DNA of 64,000 nt, taken from the NCBI GenBank assembly GCA_938009235.1, contig CALLIK010000013.1:1-64000 (forward strand), written 5' to 3'. Position 1 is the stretch's first letter. Every line of letters begins with the position of its first letter. This DNA is from an uncultured Caulobacterales bacterium (lineage in GTDB: Bacteria; Pseudomonadota; Alphaproteobacteria; Caulobacterales; Maricaulaceae). This document shows, piece by piece, positions 18,697 to 28,343 of the stretch. The notes under the pieces were generated by a model. That model saw nothing but the letters and a program-made list of their open reading frames with translations. It made no database searches and was not told where the DNA came from. The position numbers and the translations under genes are program-made.

Positions 18697-21600
18697 ATGA
18701 CTAAATATTCAAACACACTTAAAGCCCTCACAACTGTTTCAGTAATCGCGCTCGCCGCGGTTTCAGCGAGTACTTTCGCTCAAGCTCAATCTGACTTTAC
18801 ATGGGGAAACGTCAGCGAAGCTAGCAAAACTGATAAAGCTCTATCCGATGCTAAAATTCAGATTAAATATGATGGCATTAATGCCATTCCTCAGCTGAAC
18901 GTTAGCGCAAATACAGGTGACGTTGTTGCCTCACGTCAAGAGAGTGTTTCGTTCCAAACGTATTGGAACTACGGCGCCTTTATTGAACGTGCAGAAGTTC
19001 GAATTTTCCCGGCTGATAAATCAGTACGTGACGAACATCTTCTGATTTTGCCTGTACAAAATGGCGTCGCGGTTATGCCTGCGAATAGCGGTCTGCCTGA
19101 CGATCTCATTTATGTAGTACGTGCCTATGATGCAGAGGGTAACTTTGATGAAACTCAAGCGAAGTTACTCACGCTCGTCGACGATATCTCGAAAGAGACT
19201 ATTGTTGATACTATTGATGGTAAAAAACTAGCCGGTTACGGAATTGACCGTACAGCTATTCGTAACATTCGCGTCAAAGGTGGAAGTGTTACGGTCTTTG
19301 GCCGCGATGTCGGAAGCACAGGACAAGTTTCCGTTCTTGGGCAATCTGTTCCAACCGATTCTTTGGGACAATTTGCAGTGCAACATATTCTACCGTTTGG
19401 AGATCATCGCGTTAAAGTCGCTGTGAGTGAGAACGGACAGCGGACTGTTTTTGATCGTGATATTCGCTTAGACAGCACCGACTTCTTCTATGTTGCCATC
19501 GGTGATCTGACTTTAGGAAGTCAAAATAGCGACGGCCCTGCTGATTTCTTGGCGTCTAGCGATGAAGACTTTGATGATGTTTATCTAAATGGCCGCGGCG
19601 CTATGTATATGAAAGGCCGTGTGAATGGGGATTACCTTGTCACTGGTGCGATTGATACGGGTGAAGATCGTTTGCAAGATGTCTTCAGAAACTTAGACGA
19701 CAAAGATCCACGTCAACTTCTACGCCGTTTGGATGGAGATCGTTTCTACCCTGTTTATGGTGATGACAGTACCTTAGTCGAAGATGCTCCGACACAGGGA
19801 CGTTTTTACCTCAAGGTAGAAAAAGACGATAGCCACATCATGTGGGGTAACTTTGCGACACAAGTTACTGGGACTGAGTATGCCCATTTGGACCGCGGCC
19901 TCTATGGCGGGATTGCGGATTTCAATAGTAAAGGCAGCACGTCATTTGGTGAACGCAAAACGCAAGTTACAGCTTTTGCAGCTGACCCAGGCACGCTTCC
20001 AGCACGTGAAGAATATCGAGGCACAGGCGGTTCTGTCTATTTCTTACAGCGTCAAGATCTCTCAATCGGATCAGAGCGTTTGCGGATTGAAATTCGTGAT
20101 AAAGTCTCGGGACTTGTTCTCGAAACTCGAAACCTAAGCTCGCAAGAAGACTACGAAGTAGATTACATTCAAGGTCGTATCTTATTGTCCGACCCTTTGC
20201 AGTCTACAGTGAATGATAGTCAAATTGTTCGCGATGGTGGTTTGTCTGGTAATGAGGCCTTCTTGGTCGTGCGTTACGAATATTCGCCAAGTCTTTCCGA
20301 TGTCGGAGGCTATACATTTGGTGGTCGTGCAACACAGTGGTTAGGCAATGTGCTTCGCGTTGGTGCAACGGCTCAAAATGAGAAAACGGGCACAGCAGAT
20401 CAAGAACTTCTTGGTTTTGATGCTTTACTAAGAGCGTCTGCTGGGACTTACCTCAAAGCTGAAGTCGCACAAACTAAAGGACCTGGTTTTGGACAATCAA
20501 ATTCTACGGATGGTGGTTTCACCTTCGAGACTTTGGACACGCAAGGTGAAGCCAATGTTTCGGCAGAAGCCTATCACGTCGAAGGCGCACTTGATCTTTC
20601 CGACATCTCTGGTGTCGAAGGTCAATTGAGAGGGTATTACTCTCATCAAGATGCTGGTTTCTCTGGGGCGAACAGCCTTGTGGCGGGTGATTCTGAACGT
20701 TGGGGCGCAAGCGCATCGGTTGATCTTAGCCAGTCTACGAGACTGAACGCTCAATTTGATGAGGTTGAGTCTTTGCTGAGAGGCAAAAGTCAGGCTGTCT
20801 ATGCTGATCTAGAGCATGATTTTTCTGAATATGTGTCACTCTCTGCGGGTGTCCGTCATGATAACCGCGACATTGTAGCCACAGCCCTGAACACATCTGT
20901 TGATGGATCTCGTACTGATGTCTCTGGTCAAATTGACTATAGACCAAGTGACAGAACATCTGTCTATGCCTTTGGTCAAACGACTGTAGATCGCGATCAA
21001 AGTCGTAGCCGGAACAACCGATATGGTTTGGGCGGGACGTTTGCTCTGAATGACCGTTTGTCGGTTACGGGTGAAGTGACTGAAGGTGATGGCGGTTTAG
21101 GCGCTAATGCTCAGGCCACGTTTAAACGTAGCGATAACTCAGAGTATTATCTTGGGTACGCCTTATCGGCAGACCGTACGGATACGGGTTTCTCGACACA
21201 AACACAGTCATTAGCCAATCAGGGCACATTAACATTCGGCGCAAAAACTCGCTTTAGCGATAGTTTGAGCGTCTATGGTGAAGAGCGCATTGGTTACGGT
21301 AAAAGCCAGAGTTCACTGACACATGTTTATGGTCTTACATTCAACCCAACTGAGACTTTGAGCTTCGGTGCTAATGTTGAAAATGGTCAGATTGAAGACG
21401 ATGTTAACGGTACGTTCGATCGTACGGCATTCTCATTGTCTGCTGGTTTGGCGAGAGATGGCTTGCGTCTAGCTTCCAACCTTGAGGCTCGCTTCGAGGA
21501 CGGTGTTCTAGCGGGGACTGAACGTGACCGCACAACTTGGTTGATGCGAAATACGGCCTCTGTCGAAGCCAATGAAGATTGGGAATTTCTTGGCCGCTTT

Positions 21601-22167
21601 AACTTTGCGGTTTCGGAAAGTGACGAATCTGACTTCTTGGATGCGGATTACATGGAAGGTGTTTTGGGCGCGGCCTATCGCCCAGTGAATAATGATCGTT
21701 TCAATGCGCTTGTTAAGTATACTTACTTCGAAGATCTCTCACCTGCTGAACAAATTTCATCTAGTGGAACTGATAGCCTAGCTCGTCAAAAAAGCCGTAT
21801 CTTAAGCGTTGATGGTATTTATGATTTGACAGAAAAACTGTCTATTGGTGGTAAATATGGTTTCCGTTCAGGCGAGGTGGCTTTGGATCGTACATCAGAT
21901 GATTTTATTAAAAGTGATGCTCATATCGGTGTCGTACGCCTTGACTACCATGTCGTGAATAAGTGGGATATTTTGGCCGAAGGTCGTGTCTTGTCCTCTA
22001 GCCTAGCAGATGACGAAAAGTTGGGTGCTTTGGTGGGATTATATCGCCACGTGGGTGATAATGCTAAGGTCGGAGTTGGGTACAACTTCTCTAAATATTC
22101 TGACGATTTGACAGACTTTAGCGCAGATAGCGACGGCTTCTTCTTGAACTTAGTCGGTAAGTTCTAG
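18697..22167 (+). CDS. Large outer-membrane protein, probable beta-barrel with N-terminal beta domains
   Basis: About 1156 aa. A signal peptide (AQA|QS after residue 30) is followed by Ig-like beta segments to about residue 270. A conserved middle then contains RRLDGDRFYPVYGDDS and QGRFYLKVEKDD, followed by roughly 600 residues of alternating amphipathic strands ending in NLVGKF. A terminal phenylalanine is typical of outer-membrane barrels. The ATG at 18697 has GGGGAGGAG just upstream, 4 bp after the previous stop; a longer frame from 18631 overlaps the upstream gene. Genetic coupling suggests it anchors or exports the repeat protein. I do not know a characterised homologue. It is not a TonB receptor, since no plug domain is visible. 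Confidence 0.75.
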   Translation: MTKYSNTLKALTTVSVIALAAVSASTFAQAQSDFTWGNVSEASKTDKALSDAKIQIKYDGINAIPQLNVSANTGDVVASRQESVSFQTYWNYGAFIERAEVRIFPADKSVRDEHLLILPVQNGVAVMPANSGLPDDLIYVVRAYDAEGNFDETQAKLLTLVDDISKETIVDTIDGKKLAGYGIDRTAIRNIRVKGGSVTVFGRDVGSTGQVSVLGQSVPTDSLGQFAVQHILPFGDHRVKVAVSENGQRTVFDRDIRLDSTDFFYVAIGDLTLGSQNSDGPADFLASSDEDFDDVYLNGRGAMYMKGRVNGDYLVTGAIDTGEDRLQDVFRNLDDKDPRQLLRRLDGDRFYPVYGDDSTLVEDAPTQGRFYLKVEKDDSHIMWGNFATQVTGTEYAHLDRGLYGGIADFNSKGSTSFGERKTQVTAFAADPGTLPAREEYRGTGGSVYFLQRQDLSIGSERLRIEIRDKVSGLVLETRNLSSQEDYEVDYIQGRILLSDPLQSTVNDSQIVRDGGLSGNEAFLVVRYEYSPSLSDVGGYTFGGRATQWLGNVLRVGATAQNEKTGTADQELLGFDALLRASAGTYLKAEVAQTKGPGFGQSNSTDGGFTFETLDTQGEANVSAEAYHVEGALDLSDISGVEGQLRGYYSHQDAGFSGANSLVAGDSERWGASASVDLSQSTRLNAQFDEVESLLRGKSQAVYADLEHDFSEYVSLSAGVRHDNRDIVATALNTSVDGSRTDVSGQIDYRPSDRTSVYAFGQTTVDRDQSRSRNNRYGLGGTFALNDRLSVTGEVTEGDGGLGANAQATFKRSDNSEYYLGYALSADRTDTGFSTQTQSLANQGTLTFGAKTRFSDSLSVYGEERIGYGKSQSSLTHVYGLTFNPTETLSFGANVENGQIEDDVNGTFDRTAFSLSAGLARDGLRLASNLEARFEDGVLAGTERDRTTWLMRNTASVEANEDWEFLGRFNFAVSESDESDFLDADYMEGVLGAAYRPVNNDRFNALVKYTYFEDLSPAEQISSSGTDSLARQKSRILSVDGIYDLTEKLSIGGKYGFRSGEVALDRTSDDFIKSDAHIGVVRLDYHVVNKWDILAEGRVLSSSLADDEKLGALVGLYRHVGDNAKVGVGYNFSKYSDDLTDFSADSDGFFLNLVGKF

Positions 22168-22193
22168 GCGCGAGTAAATACTGAATGTTTTAA

Positions 22194-22217
22194 GGCAGCC
22201 CTCGGGCTGCCTTTGTT
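22194..22217 (+). terminator. Rho-independent terminator after the surface locus
   Basis: GGCAGCCC/GGGCTGCC with a 2-nt loop is followed by TTTGTTTT, 27 bp after the barrel-protein stop codon. It would end the surface operon just before the island boundary at 22322. Confidence 0.85.
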
Positions 22218-22321
22218 TTATGAAAAGACGAAATGCAGAATATATTCGATATATTGTGTTGTCTTATGCCGCTAAAAAACTGGCTTTGCGCATGATGTAT
22301 GTTTTTGATTTTAAAATATTT

Positions 22322-22335
22322 TGGCGCACCCGACA
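22322..22335 (-). repeat. Attachment-site core, left end of island A
   Basis: TGGCGCACCCGACA is identical to the 3' end of tRNA-Arg(CCG) at 42704-42717, including the encoded CCA. No other tRNA sequence is present here. It marks the distal end of the material inserted into the tRNA gene. Confidence 0.75.
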
Positions 22336-22398
22336 TGGGCGGTCTAAGAGCTTTATTTCTTAATGAAATCAATAGCCTAGAAGGTACTGGATTGTCAA

Positions 22399-22432
22399 TG
22401 TACCACAGTATTTTGCAGATTTTGTACCACAT
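22399..22432 (+). repeat. Putative arm-type integrase sites, left end of island A
   Basis: TGTACCACAG (22399-22408) and TGTACCACAT (22423-22432) resemble three copies at 33912-33945 beside integrase A and the other island end. Short repeats placed just inside both ends, next to the integrase, fit arm-type binding sites. The remainder of 22336-22615 holds nothing else I can identify. Confidence 0.55.
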
Positions 22433-22615
22433 TTGCCCAATACCCGCCTAAACCTTCGCTCTTTTTCCTACCGCTAAGCAAAAGGTTATTCGTAGCGTAA
22501 GCGAGAAACGAATGGCCTGCCTGTCCGGCGAGGACGTTGGGCCGAGGATCTGAGGCTGTGCGATGGTCATGGCCTTTCACAAGCGTGGAGCTATTCGATT
22601 TGTCTGCTTATTGTA

Positions 22616-23824
22616 TCAGCTTTCGGGGTAAAGTCGGGGAAATAAATCCTCTAAAAGCTCGCTAGGAAAACGCAAAGATACGGGGCCTTTGGGTGTGTCA
22701 GAACCGAGGAGGCCTGTTTCTATTGCGACTTTTAAGATCCGTCGCGCCGACCGTTCCGGCAATCCAGTAATGCGGGTCGCTTCACCTCTATCAAATTGCC
22801 CTCGTATCAATGCTTCTTGAAACAGAAAGAATGTTTCTGGTTTTAAGTTTTCGTTTCGCTCTACAAGTCGTTCATACCGTCGTGAAAGTCCGTCCAGATC
22901 AAACAAATCTGACATGAAAACGACTTGATCAATACAGACTTTCAAAAACCAGAGTGTGAAGTTTTGAAGAGCTCCAAGGGACAGGTTTCCACGCCCGTCC
23001 AGATCGCCTTGACGTGGCATATCAGCTGCATCCATTTTCATTTTATAGTCTTTACGGCTTTCTAGACCTCGAGCAAGACCTCGTGAGATTGACCAGAGCC
23101 CATGCGCTCCGATTCCAGCTTTCAGAGCCATGGCGTGACTCATTAACCGGCTAACTCGCCCATTCCCGTCTGGAAAGGGATGGATGTAGTTGAATCTGTG
23201 ATGAACAGCAGGGATAGCTAAAATTTTTGCTGCTGCCCCCATGGTCTCGAAACGATACCTACCTTCAAAGTAAGACATAAAATCCGCAATATGTTGACTG
23301 GATGGCGGTATGTGTCGGCCAACAATTACGTCATGTTTAGGGTCAGATCGCCATTCACCCGGCTCCATAATAAATTCTGTATGTTCGGATTTTATGATGA
23401 GCATTTCAGCGGGAGCATCTTTGTAGAAATCTTCATGCAGTTTTTTAATGAAAGCGATAGACGTTGGGTCACCCAAACGGCCTTCAAGATGCTCTTGTTC
23501 TAGTTTTATTTGAATCCTTACATGTGCTGCGGCTTCAAGTTGAAGATTACGACGTTGGTCATCCGTGTCGAAATCACCTGATAGGGCGCGTTCGATGTCA
23601 CGTGGGCGTGTGTTATGTCCTTCAATCAAGTTGCTGTAATACGTGTTCATGATGCGCACTAATCCGGATAAATTAGCTGCTGTGCTTGGGTGAAGACGGT
23701 GGCCTAGCTTAGAGCTAGATGCTGAAAGTTCTGCGAGTGCGTCTGCTATCTGTTCTGGCACAGAATCCAGTCGGGCCGGTTCAATACGGCTCGGTGTTTC
23801 GATGATGTTTTTATCTGATGTCAT
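22616..23824 (-). CDS. Fic family protein with N-terminal inhibitory motif and C-terminal winged helix
   Basis: About 402 aa. The Fic active site is HPFPDGNGR, the HxFx(D/E)GNGRxxR motif that transfers AMP (or another nucleotide moiety) to target hydroxyls. An inhibitory helix motif (S/T)xxxE(G/N) is present upstream as SNLIEG, making this an N-terminally inhibited class Fic. The C-terminal ~80 residues (EATRITGLPERSARRILK) look like a winged helix-turn-helix, as in Fic proteins that may self-regulate. The ATG at 23824 fits the conserved start better than an upstream one at 23899. Four TGGCCGAT motifs lie upstream. It is in island A, divergent from the defence operon. Confidence 0.85.
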   Translation of the reverse strand: MTSDKNIIETPSRIEPARLDSVPEQIADALAELSASSSKLGHRLHPSTAANLSGLVRIMNTYYSNLIEGHNTRPRDIERALSGDFDTDDQRRNLQLEAAAHVRIQIKLEQEHLEGRLGDPTSIAFIKKLHEDFYKDAPAEMLIIKSEHTEFIMEPGEWRSDPKHDVIVGRHIPPSSQHIADFMSYFEGRYRFETMGAAAKILAIPAVHHRFNYIHPFPDGNGRVSRLMSHAMALKAGIGAHGLWSISRGLARGLESRKDYKMKMDAADMPRQGDLDGRGNLSLGALQNFTLWFLKVCIDQVVFMSDLFDLDGLSRRYERLVERNENLKPETFFLFQEALIRGQFDRGEATRITGLPERSARRILKVAIETGLLGSDTPKGPVSLRFPSELLEDLFPRLYPES

Positions 23825-23886
23825 AATGTGATTTGATTTCGTGGCTTTGAAAATGATAGTGTCTTTGTCTGGAAGTAAGCTGGCTT

Positions 23887-24006
23887 TGGCCGATCGCAAT
23901 TGCGTTGTAATGCATTACTTTTGGCCGATTTTCAAGTTCACTAAAGTGCTGTAAAATAATAAATATTTTGAACTGCCTGAAAACATTGGCCGATTTCATG
24001 GCCGAT
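23887..24006. promoter_or_regulatory. Four TGGCCGAT motifs upstream of the Fic gene
   Basis: The octamer TGGCCGAT occurs at 23887, 23922, 23987 and 23999, all in the same orientation, within 120 bp upstream of the Fic start. It is not part of a gene I can support. The likely role is a multi-copy operator for the Fic protein's own winged helix or another regulator. Confidence 0.45.
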
Positions 24007-24193
24007 GTCTGATGTAGGTGAGTGTTTTAGCTCTCTGACTGTGCGAATTGTAACATATTTTCGAAATTTTCCTGCACTTAATTACGAGTCTGGCGGGCCT
24101 GCCTGCGCTCGTAATGGGGCGGCTCCGGCAGGACCGCCAGACGCATTTCCCGAGAGATTAAGTAGCGTTTGGGGCAGGGCGTAAATGGGAAAT

Positions 24194-24340
24194 GTGGAGG
24201 GCGAGATAAAGCAAGGTGTGCACACCTTGGGGCTAACCCCTTGTCTGCACATCGTTTTAGGTATGCACACACGCCGTTGGGATGTGCACACGGTTTTGCA
24301 GTTTTCTCATGTTTCATGGGGGTTTGCGGTGTGCACAATG
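24194..24340 (+). repeat. Left inverted repeat flanking the five-gene operon
   Basis: About 147 bp that reappears inverted at 32085-32228. Conserved blocks are GTGGAGGGC-ag-GATAAA (24194-24210), a 16-bp palindrome centred on GTGTGCACAC (24213-24228), an ACCC-type palindrome, and a 26-bp identical block (24243-24268). TGCAC-type sites occur near 24220, 24246, 24265, 24284 and 24333. It lies upstream of the methyltransferase gene, so it could be a promoter/operator region. Its inverted partner behind the operon suggests a mobile-cassette end instead. The rest of 24007-24423 shows no gene. Confidence 0.65.
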
Positions 24341-24423
24341 TCCAAATTCACACCAAAAACCTTCTCAGAGACCTAGCCCCGAGCGTTTCTCGCCAATAAA
24401 CCTCCACGTGTTGGAGGAATCAG

Positions 24424-27288
24424 ATGAATGCTGTTGAAATCGAGGAGGCCGTATCGGACCTGGTGTTACAGCCATTTGACCGTGCCGAATTCCCGTTTCA
24501 ATTCCTGGAGAGTTTCGGCAACAAACCGCTCACCCTCAAACGCCTTCGCAAAGGTAGCTCCAACCGAACGGACGTAGAGGGCGCGATCTTACAGCGCTCT
24601 AACATCCATATCCTGACAACAGAGCCGGGCGGCGTGAACGCGGGCCTCCAAGCCCTCCGAGAGTCGCCTAAGACCGCGCAGCAGAAGGCAAAGTTCATTC
24701 TCGCGACCGATGGGCAAACCTTGGCCGCAGAAGACCTCAATAGCGGTGAGATGCTGGATTGCGCCTATACGGACCTCCACAACCATTTTGGCTTTCTCCT
24801 GCCACTGGCGGGGATCACGACGAACAAAGAAATCAAGAACAACCCTATCGACATCAAGGCGACGGGGCGGCTGGACAAACTCTATGTCGAGCTCTTGCAG
24901 GACGAACGCAACAAAGCGTGGGCGAATGAGGACGGGCGAGAGCGGTTCAACCATTTCATGGCGCAGCTGATTTTCTGCTTCTACGCCGAAGACACCTCAA
25001 TTTTCCAAATCCCTGGCATGGCCCTGATTGGCGACCGACCGGATAGCTATGCAGGTCTGTTCACGGAAACCGTCCGCGACATGAGCGACTCGGACGGCTC
25101 GAATACAGACTATGTGGTGGGCGAGATTTTCCGCGCGATGGATGTCGATACGCGCGACGGCAAACGTGCAAAGGCCAATGTCAAAAGCTGGGCGGATAAA
25201 TTCCCCTATGTGAACGGCGGCTTGTTTGGGGGCAAACAAGAGGCGAGGAGTGCCGAAGGCACGACCGGGACACATAGAAATGATGTGCCCAAGTTTACCA
25301 AAATGGCGAGAACTTACCTCTTGCGCGCAGGCGAGTTGCAATGGACAGATATCAATCCTGATATTTTCGGCTCTATGATCCAGGCCGTTGCCGATGACGA
25401 TGAGCGCGGCGAGCTGGGCATGCATTACACCTCTGTGCCCAATATCCTCAAAGTATTGAACCCGCTTTTCCTCGATGATTTGAACGCGCAGCTGGAACGC
25501 GCGGGCAATAATCCGCAAAGCCTGGGAAAACTAAAAAAACGCCTCGCTCATATTCGCGTGTTCGACCCGGCCTGTGGCTCGGGGAACTTCCTCGTCATTG
25601 CCTATAAGAAGATGCGAGAAATTGAGCATAAGGCGAATGTGGCCGCAGGATATGGCGGTATCGAAAGCCAAATACCCGTCCGTAATTTTCGCGGGATTGA
25701 ACTGAAAAGCTTCGCTGCAGAAGTAGCTCGCCTCGCGCTCGTGATTGCAGAATACCAAAGCGATGAAAATTATATCGGGCAAAAGCAAGCCGACATCCGC
25801 TTCCTTCCGTTAGACACACAAAATTGGATTATCTGCGGAAATGCCCTGCGGTTGGATTGGTTGTCGATTTGTCCCCCTACAGGCGAGACCAAGGTTAAGC
25901 TCGTCGGGGATGACCTGTTCAATACACCATTGGACCAAACCGAAATCGCCTTCGACAATAAAGGAGGCGAAACCTATATTTGTGGGAATCCTCCCTATTT
26001 AGGAAGTAAGTGGCAGAGCAAATCTCAGAAAGATGACTTAAAGCAGGTTTTTGGTAACCGTACCACGAGCTGGAAGTCGCTCGATTATGTTGCCGGTTGG
26101 TTTATGAAGGCAGCGGATTATTTCACCTATACACCTGGCAGCGCCTCTTTCGTCTCGACCAATTCAATTTGCCAAGGATTACAAGTACCCATTTTATGGC
26201 CTTTGGTTTTTAATCTAGGTCATAAAATTACATCCGCTCACACTTCGTTTAAATGGAATAACTTAGCCAGTCACAACGCAGGAGTGACTGTTGTGATTGT
26301 GACGTATGGAAACAGCAGGACTGGTAACTCAGAATTATTCTCAATTGATGATTCAGGTCATGTGATCAGGAGGAATGTACCAGAAATAAATGCTTATCTG
26401 ATCGCGGGGCCTGGAATACAAATAACCCCTAGTCGCCAAGCATTGTCTGGCGCAAACTATATGGATTTGGGGAATATGCCCAAAGACGGCGGTTGTCTGT
26501 TACTATCTGCGCATGAGATGTTCACACTTAATAAGACCGATATCGAGACTAGCAAATTTGTATTTGATTTTGTTGGTTCGCAGGAGTTCGTGAGAGGAAC
26601 TGTAAGGGGCTGTCTGTGGATTGAAGATGAAGAGGTTGAACTGGCGATAAAGTCCCAGTTTATACAAAGTCGTCTAGCTGGAGTAACAAAAATGCGCTTG
26701 GAGAGCGTAGCGGAATCCACCAGAGCTTTCGCAAATAAGCCTCATCGATTTAAGCAGATACAAGGTCGAGGTAAGTTCCATACAATAGTTGTTCCGAAGG
26801 TTACTTCTGAAACCAGGCCTCACTTGCCTGTAGGATTGCTTTCAAAGCATACAATAGTTTCGGATAATGCCTTTGCATTATATGACGCGCCACTTTGGAA
26901 TATGGCATTGATAGCGTCCAAACTTCACTTGGTTTGGATCGCAACAGTCTGCGGAAAACTAGAAACGCGTTATCGCTATTCCAACACGCTAGGCTGGAAC
27001 ACGTTTCCCGTGCCGAAACTAACCGAGCGCAACAAAGCCGACCTCACGCGAGCGGCAGAGAACATCCTGCTCGCCCGCGAAGCCCATTTCCCCGCCACCA
27101 TCGCCGACCTCTATAAACCCAAATCCGACAAACATGCGGGCATGCCAGAAAATCTCCGCGCCGCCCACGAAGAAAATGACCGCATACTAGAAGAAATCTA
27201 CATAGGCAGAAGATTCAAAAACGACACAGAACGCCTAGAAAAACTCTTCGAAATGTACACCGAAATGACAACGAAAGTGGGGGCGTGA
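24424..27288 (+). CDS. MmeI-like DNA adenine methyltransferase lacking the nuclease module
   Basis: A 954-aa class I SAM-dependent DNA methyltransferase. The helical spacer (FNHFMAQLIFCFYAEDTSIF, FPYVNGGLFG) is typical of MmeI-type enzymes. The SAM motif is FDPACGSGNFL near residue 380 and the catalytic NPPY near 520, meaning N6-adenine methylation. The C-terminal ~400 residues should be target recognition. No PD-(D/E)XK motif is visible in the N-terminal 150 residues, unlike MmeI itself, so cleavage probably needs partner proteins. The stretch 25970-26960 is visibly more AT-rich than its flanks, suggesting an exchanged recognition domain. GGAGG precedes the ATG. It is the first gene of a five-gene overlapping operon. 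Confidence 0.85.
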   Translation: MNAVEIEEAVSDLVLQPFDRAEFPFQFLESFGNKPLTLKRLRKGSSNRTDVEGAILQRSNIHILTTEPGGVNAGLQALRESPKTAQQKAKFILATDGQTLAAEDLNSGEMLDCAYTDLHNHFGFLLPLAGITTNKEIKNNPIDIKATGRLDKLYVELLQDERNKAWANEDGRERFNHFMAQLIFCFYAEDTSIFQIPGMALIGDRPDSYAGLFTETVRDMSDSDGSNTDYVVGEIFRAMDVDTRDGKRAKANVKSWADKFPYVNGGLFGGKQEARSAEGTTGTHRNDVPKFTKMARTYLLRAGELQWTDINPDIFGSMIQAVADDDERGELGMHYTSVPNILKVLNPLFLDDLNAQLERAGNNPQSLGKLKKRLAHIRVFDPACGSGNFLVIAYKKMREIEHKANVAAGYGGIESQIPVRNFRGIELKSFAAEVARLALVIAEYQSDENYIGQKQADIRFLPLDTQNWIICGNALRLDWLSICPPTGETKVKLVGDDLFNTPLDQTEIAFDNKGGETYICGNPPYLGSKWQSKSQKDDLKQVFGNRTTSWKSLDYVAGWFMKAADYFTYTPGSASFVSTNSICQGLQVPILWPLVFNLGHKITSAHTSFKWNNLASHNAGVTVVIVTYGNSRTGNSELFSIDDSGHVIRRNVPEINAYLIAGPGIQITPSRQALSGANYMDLGNMPKDGGCLLLSAHEMFTLNKTDIETSKFVFDFVGSQEFVRGTVRGCLWIEDEEVELAIKSQFIQSRLAGVTKMRLESVAESTRAFANKPHRFKQIQGRGKFHTIVVPKVTSETRPHLPVGLLSKHTIVSDNAFALYDAPLWNMALIASKLHLVWIATVCGKLETRYRYSNTLGWNTFPVPKLTERNKADLTRAAENILLAREAHFPATIADLYKPKSDKHAGMPENLRAAHEENDRILEEIYIGRRFKNDTERLEKLFEMYTEMTTKVGA

Positions 27289-28343
27289 TGACACGGCTTT
27301 TTGCAGTGAGTGACAACGGGTTAGTCGAACAGAAAAAAACGGCACTTGATCGTGAAGAAAAAATTGAAAAGTGGGTCACAAATGATCTGACGCTAGTTGG
27401 GATTGACGGGATTGTAATTGGTCGACAAGTTCGAACCGCCCATGGGAAAATAATTGATGTTCTCGCAATCGACGGGGATGGAAATCTTGTAATTATCGAA
27501 CTTAAACGAGGGCGGACGCCCAGAGATGTCGTTGCGCAAATTCTGGATTATGCATCCTGGGTTTGTCACTTAACGACAAAAGATGTTTACGACCTTGCAA
27601 GGCTTCATGGCGAAGAGAATTTTGGTAAGTCCTTTAAAGGTAAATTTGGGAACCCTCCACCAGATATCCTGAACTCGTCGCATCAAATGATTGTTGTCGC
27701 GAGTGAGGCGGACGATGATACGAAACGGATTATCGAATATCTGTCTGAGCAACATGATGTTGGTATAAATGCGAGTTTCTTCAATATTTTTCTATCCGAT
27801 GGGCGTGAACTTCTAGCTACTGATACGCTTTTAGACCAAACGGAAGTGACAGAGCGCGCAGTGAAGAAAACGCGCCCACCTTGGTCTGGCTACTATTATC
27901 TGACAGGTGGGTTTGAAGAAGACCGCCCTTGGAGGGATATGCGTGAACACGGATTTTTTTCAGCTCACGGTGGAGTTTTTTATACAGGGAAACTTGATAA
28001 ACTTAAAGTCGGTGATCCCGTGTTTTACTATCAGAAACGGAACGGCTACCTCGGATTTGGACTGATTTCTCAAGAGAAACAGCACGTGAATGACTACAAG
28101 GTAGAGAAGGGAGAGCTACTTAAAGATATTTGTGATGCGCCTTATTTGACCGAGTATGTCGATGATGCAGAGAAGGCTTGTTATATTGTTGGTGTGGACT
28201 GGAAGCAGACTTTCCCTGTGAGTGAAGCTAAGTTTTTCAGCGGCATTTTTGCTAATCAAAATGTTGTCTGCGGAATTTATCAAACTGCTACTGTTGATTT
28301 CTTGGAGCAAGAGTTTGGCGTGGAACAGTATCTAAGCAAATGA
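27288..28343 (+). CDS. NucS-like PD-(D/E)XK nuclease with a PUA/EVE-like C-terminal domain
   Basis: About 351 aa. The N-terminal domain has the restriction-like motif D57-x13-E71-L-K73 (IDVLAIDGDGNLVIIELKRG) in a DUF91/NucS-type context. The C-terminal part from about residue 195 (WSGYYYLTGGFEED, VGDPVFYYQKRNGYLGFGLI) resembles PUA-like/EVE domains, some of which read modified bases. A role in recognising modified or unmodified DNA before cutting is inferred. The ATG overlaps the methyltransferase stop by one base (TGATG); a GTG three bases earlier is also in frame. The stop overlaps the next start by 4 bp. Confidence 0.75.
   Translation: MTRLFAVSDNGLVEQKKTALDREEKIEKWVTNDLTLVGIDGIVIGRQVRTAHGKIIDVLAIDGDGNLVIIELKRGRTPRDVVAQILDYASWVCHLTTKDVYDLARLHGEENFGKSFKGKFGNPPPDILNSSHQMIVVASEADDDTKRIIEYLSEQHDVGINASFFNIFLSDGRELLATDTLLDQTEVTERAVKKTRPPWSGYYYLTGGFEEDRPWRDMREHGFFSAHGGVFYTGKLDKLKVGDPVFYYQKRNGYLGFGLISQEKQHVNDYKVEKGELLKDICDAPYLTEYVDDAEKACYIVGVDWKQTFPVSEAKFFSGIFANQNVVCGIYQTATVDFLEQEFGVEQYLSK

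Noticed and set aside
22322-22345. A second tRNA-Arg gene or fragment.
   Set aside because: Only 14 bp of the 3' end are present and no cloverleaf can form; it is an attachment core.
24169-24399. Overlapping open frames in the palindrome-rich left repeat.
   Set aside because: They are not kept in the right copy and the sequence is explained by nested TGCAC palindromes.
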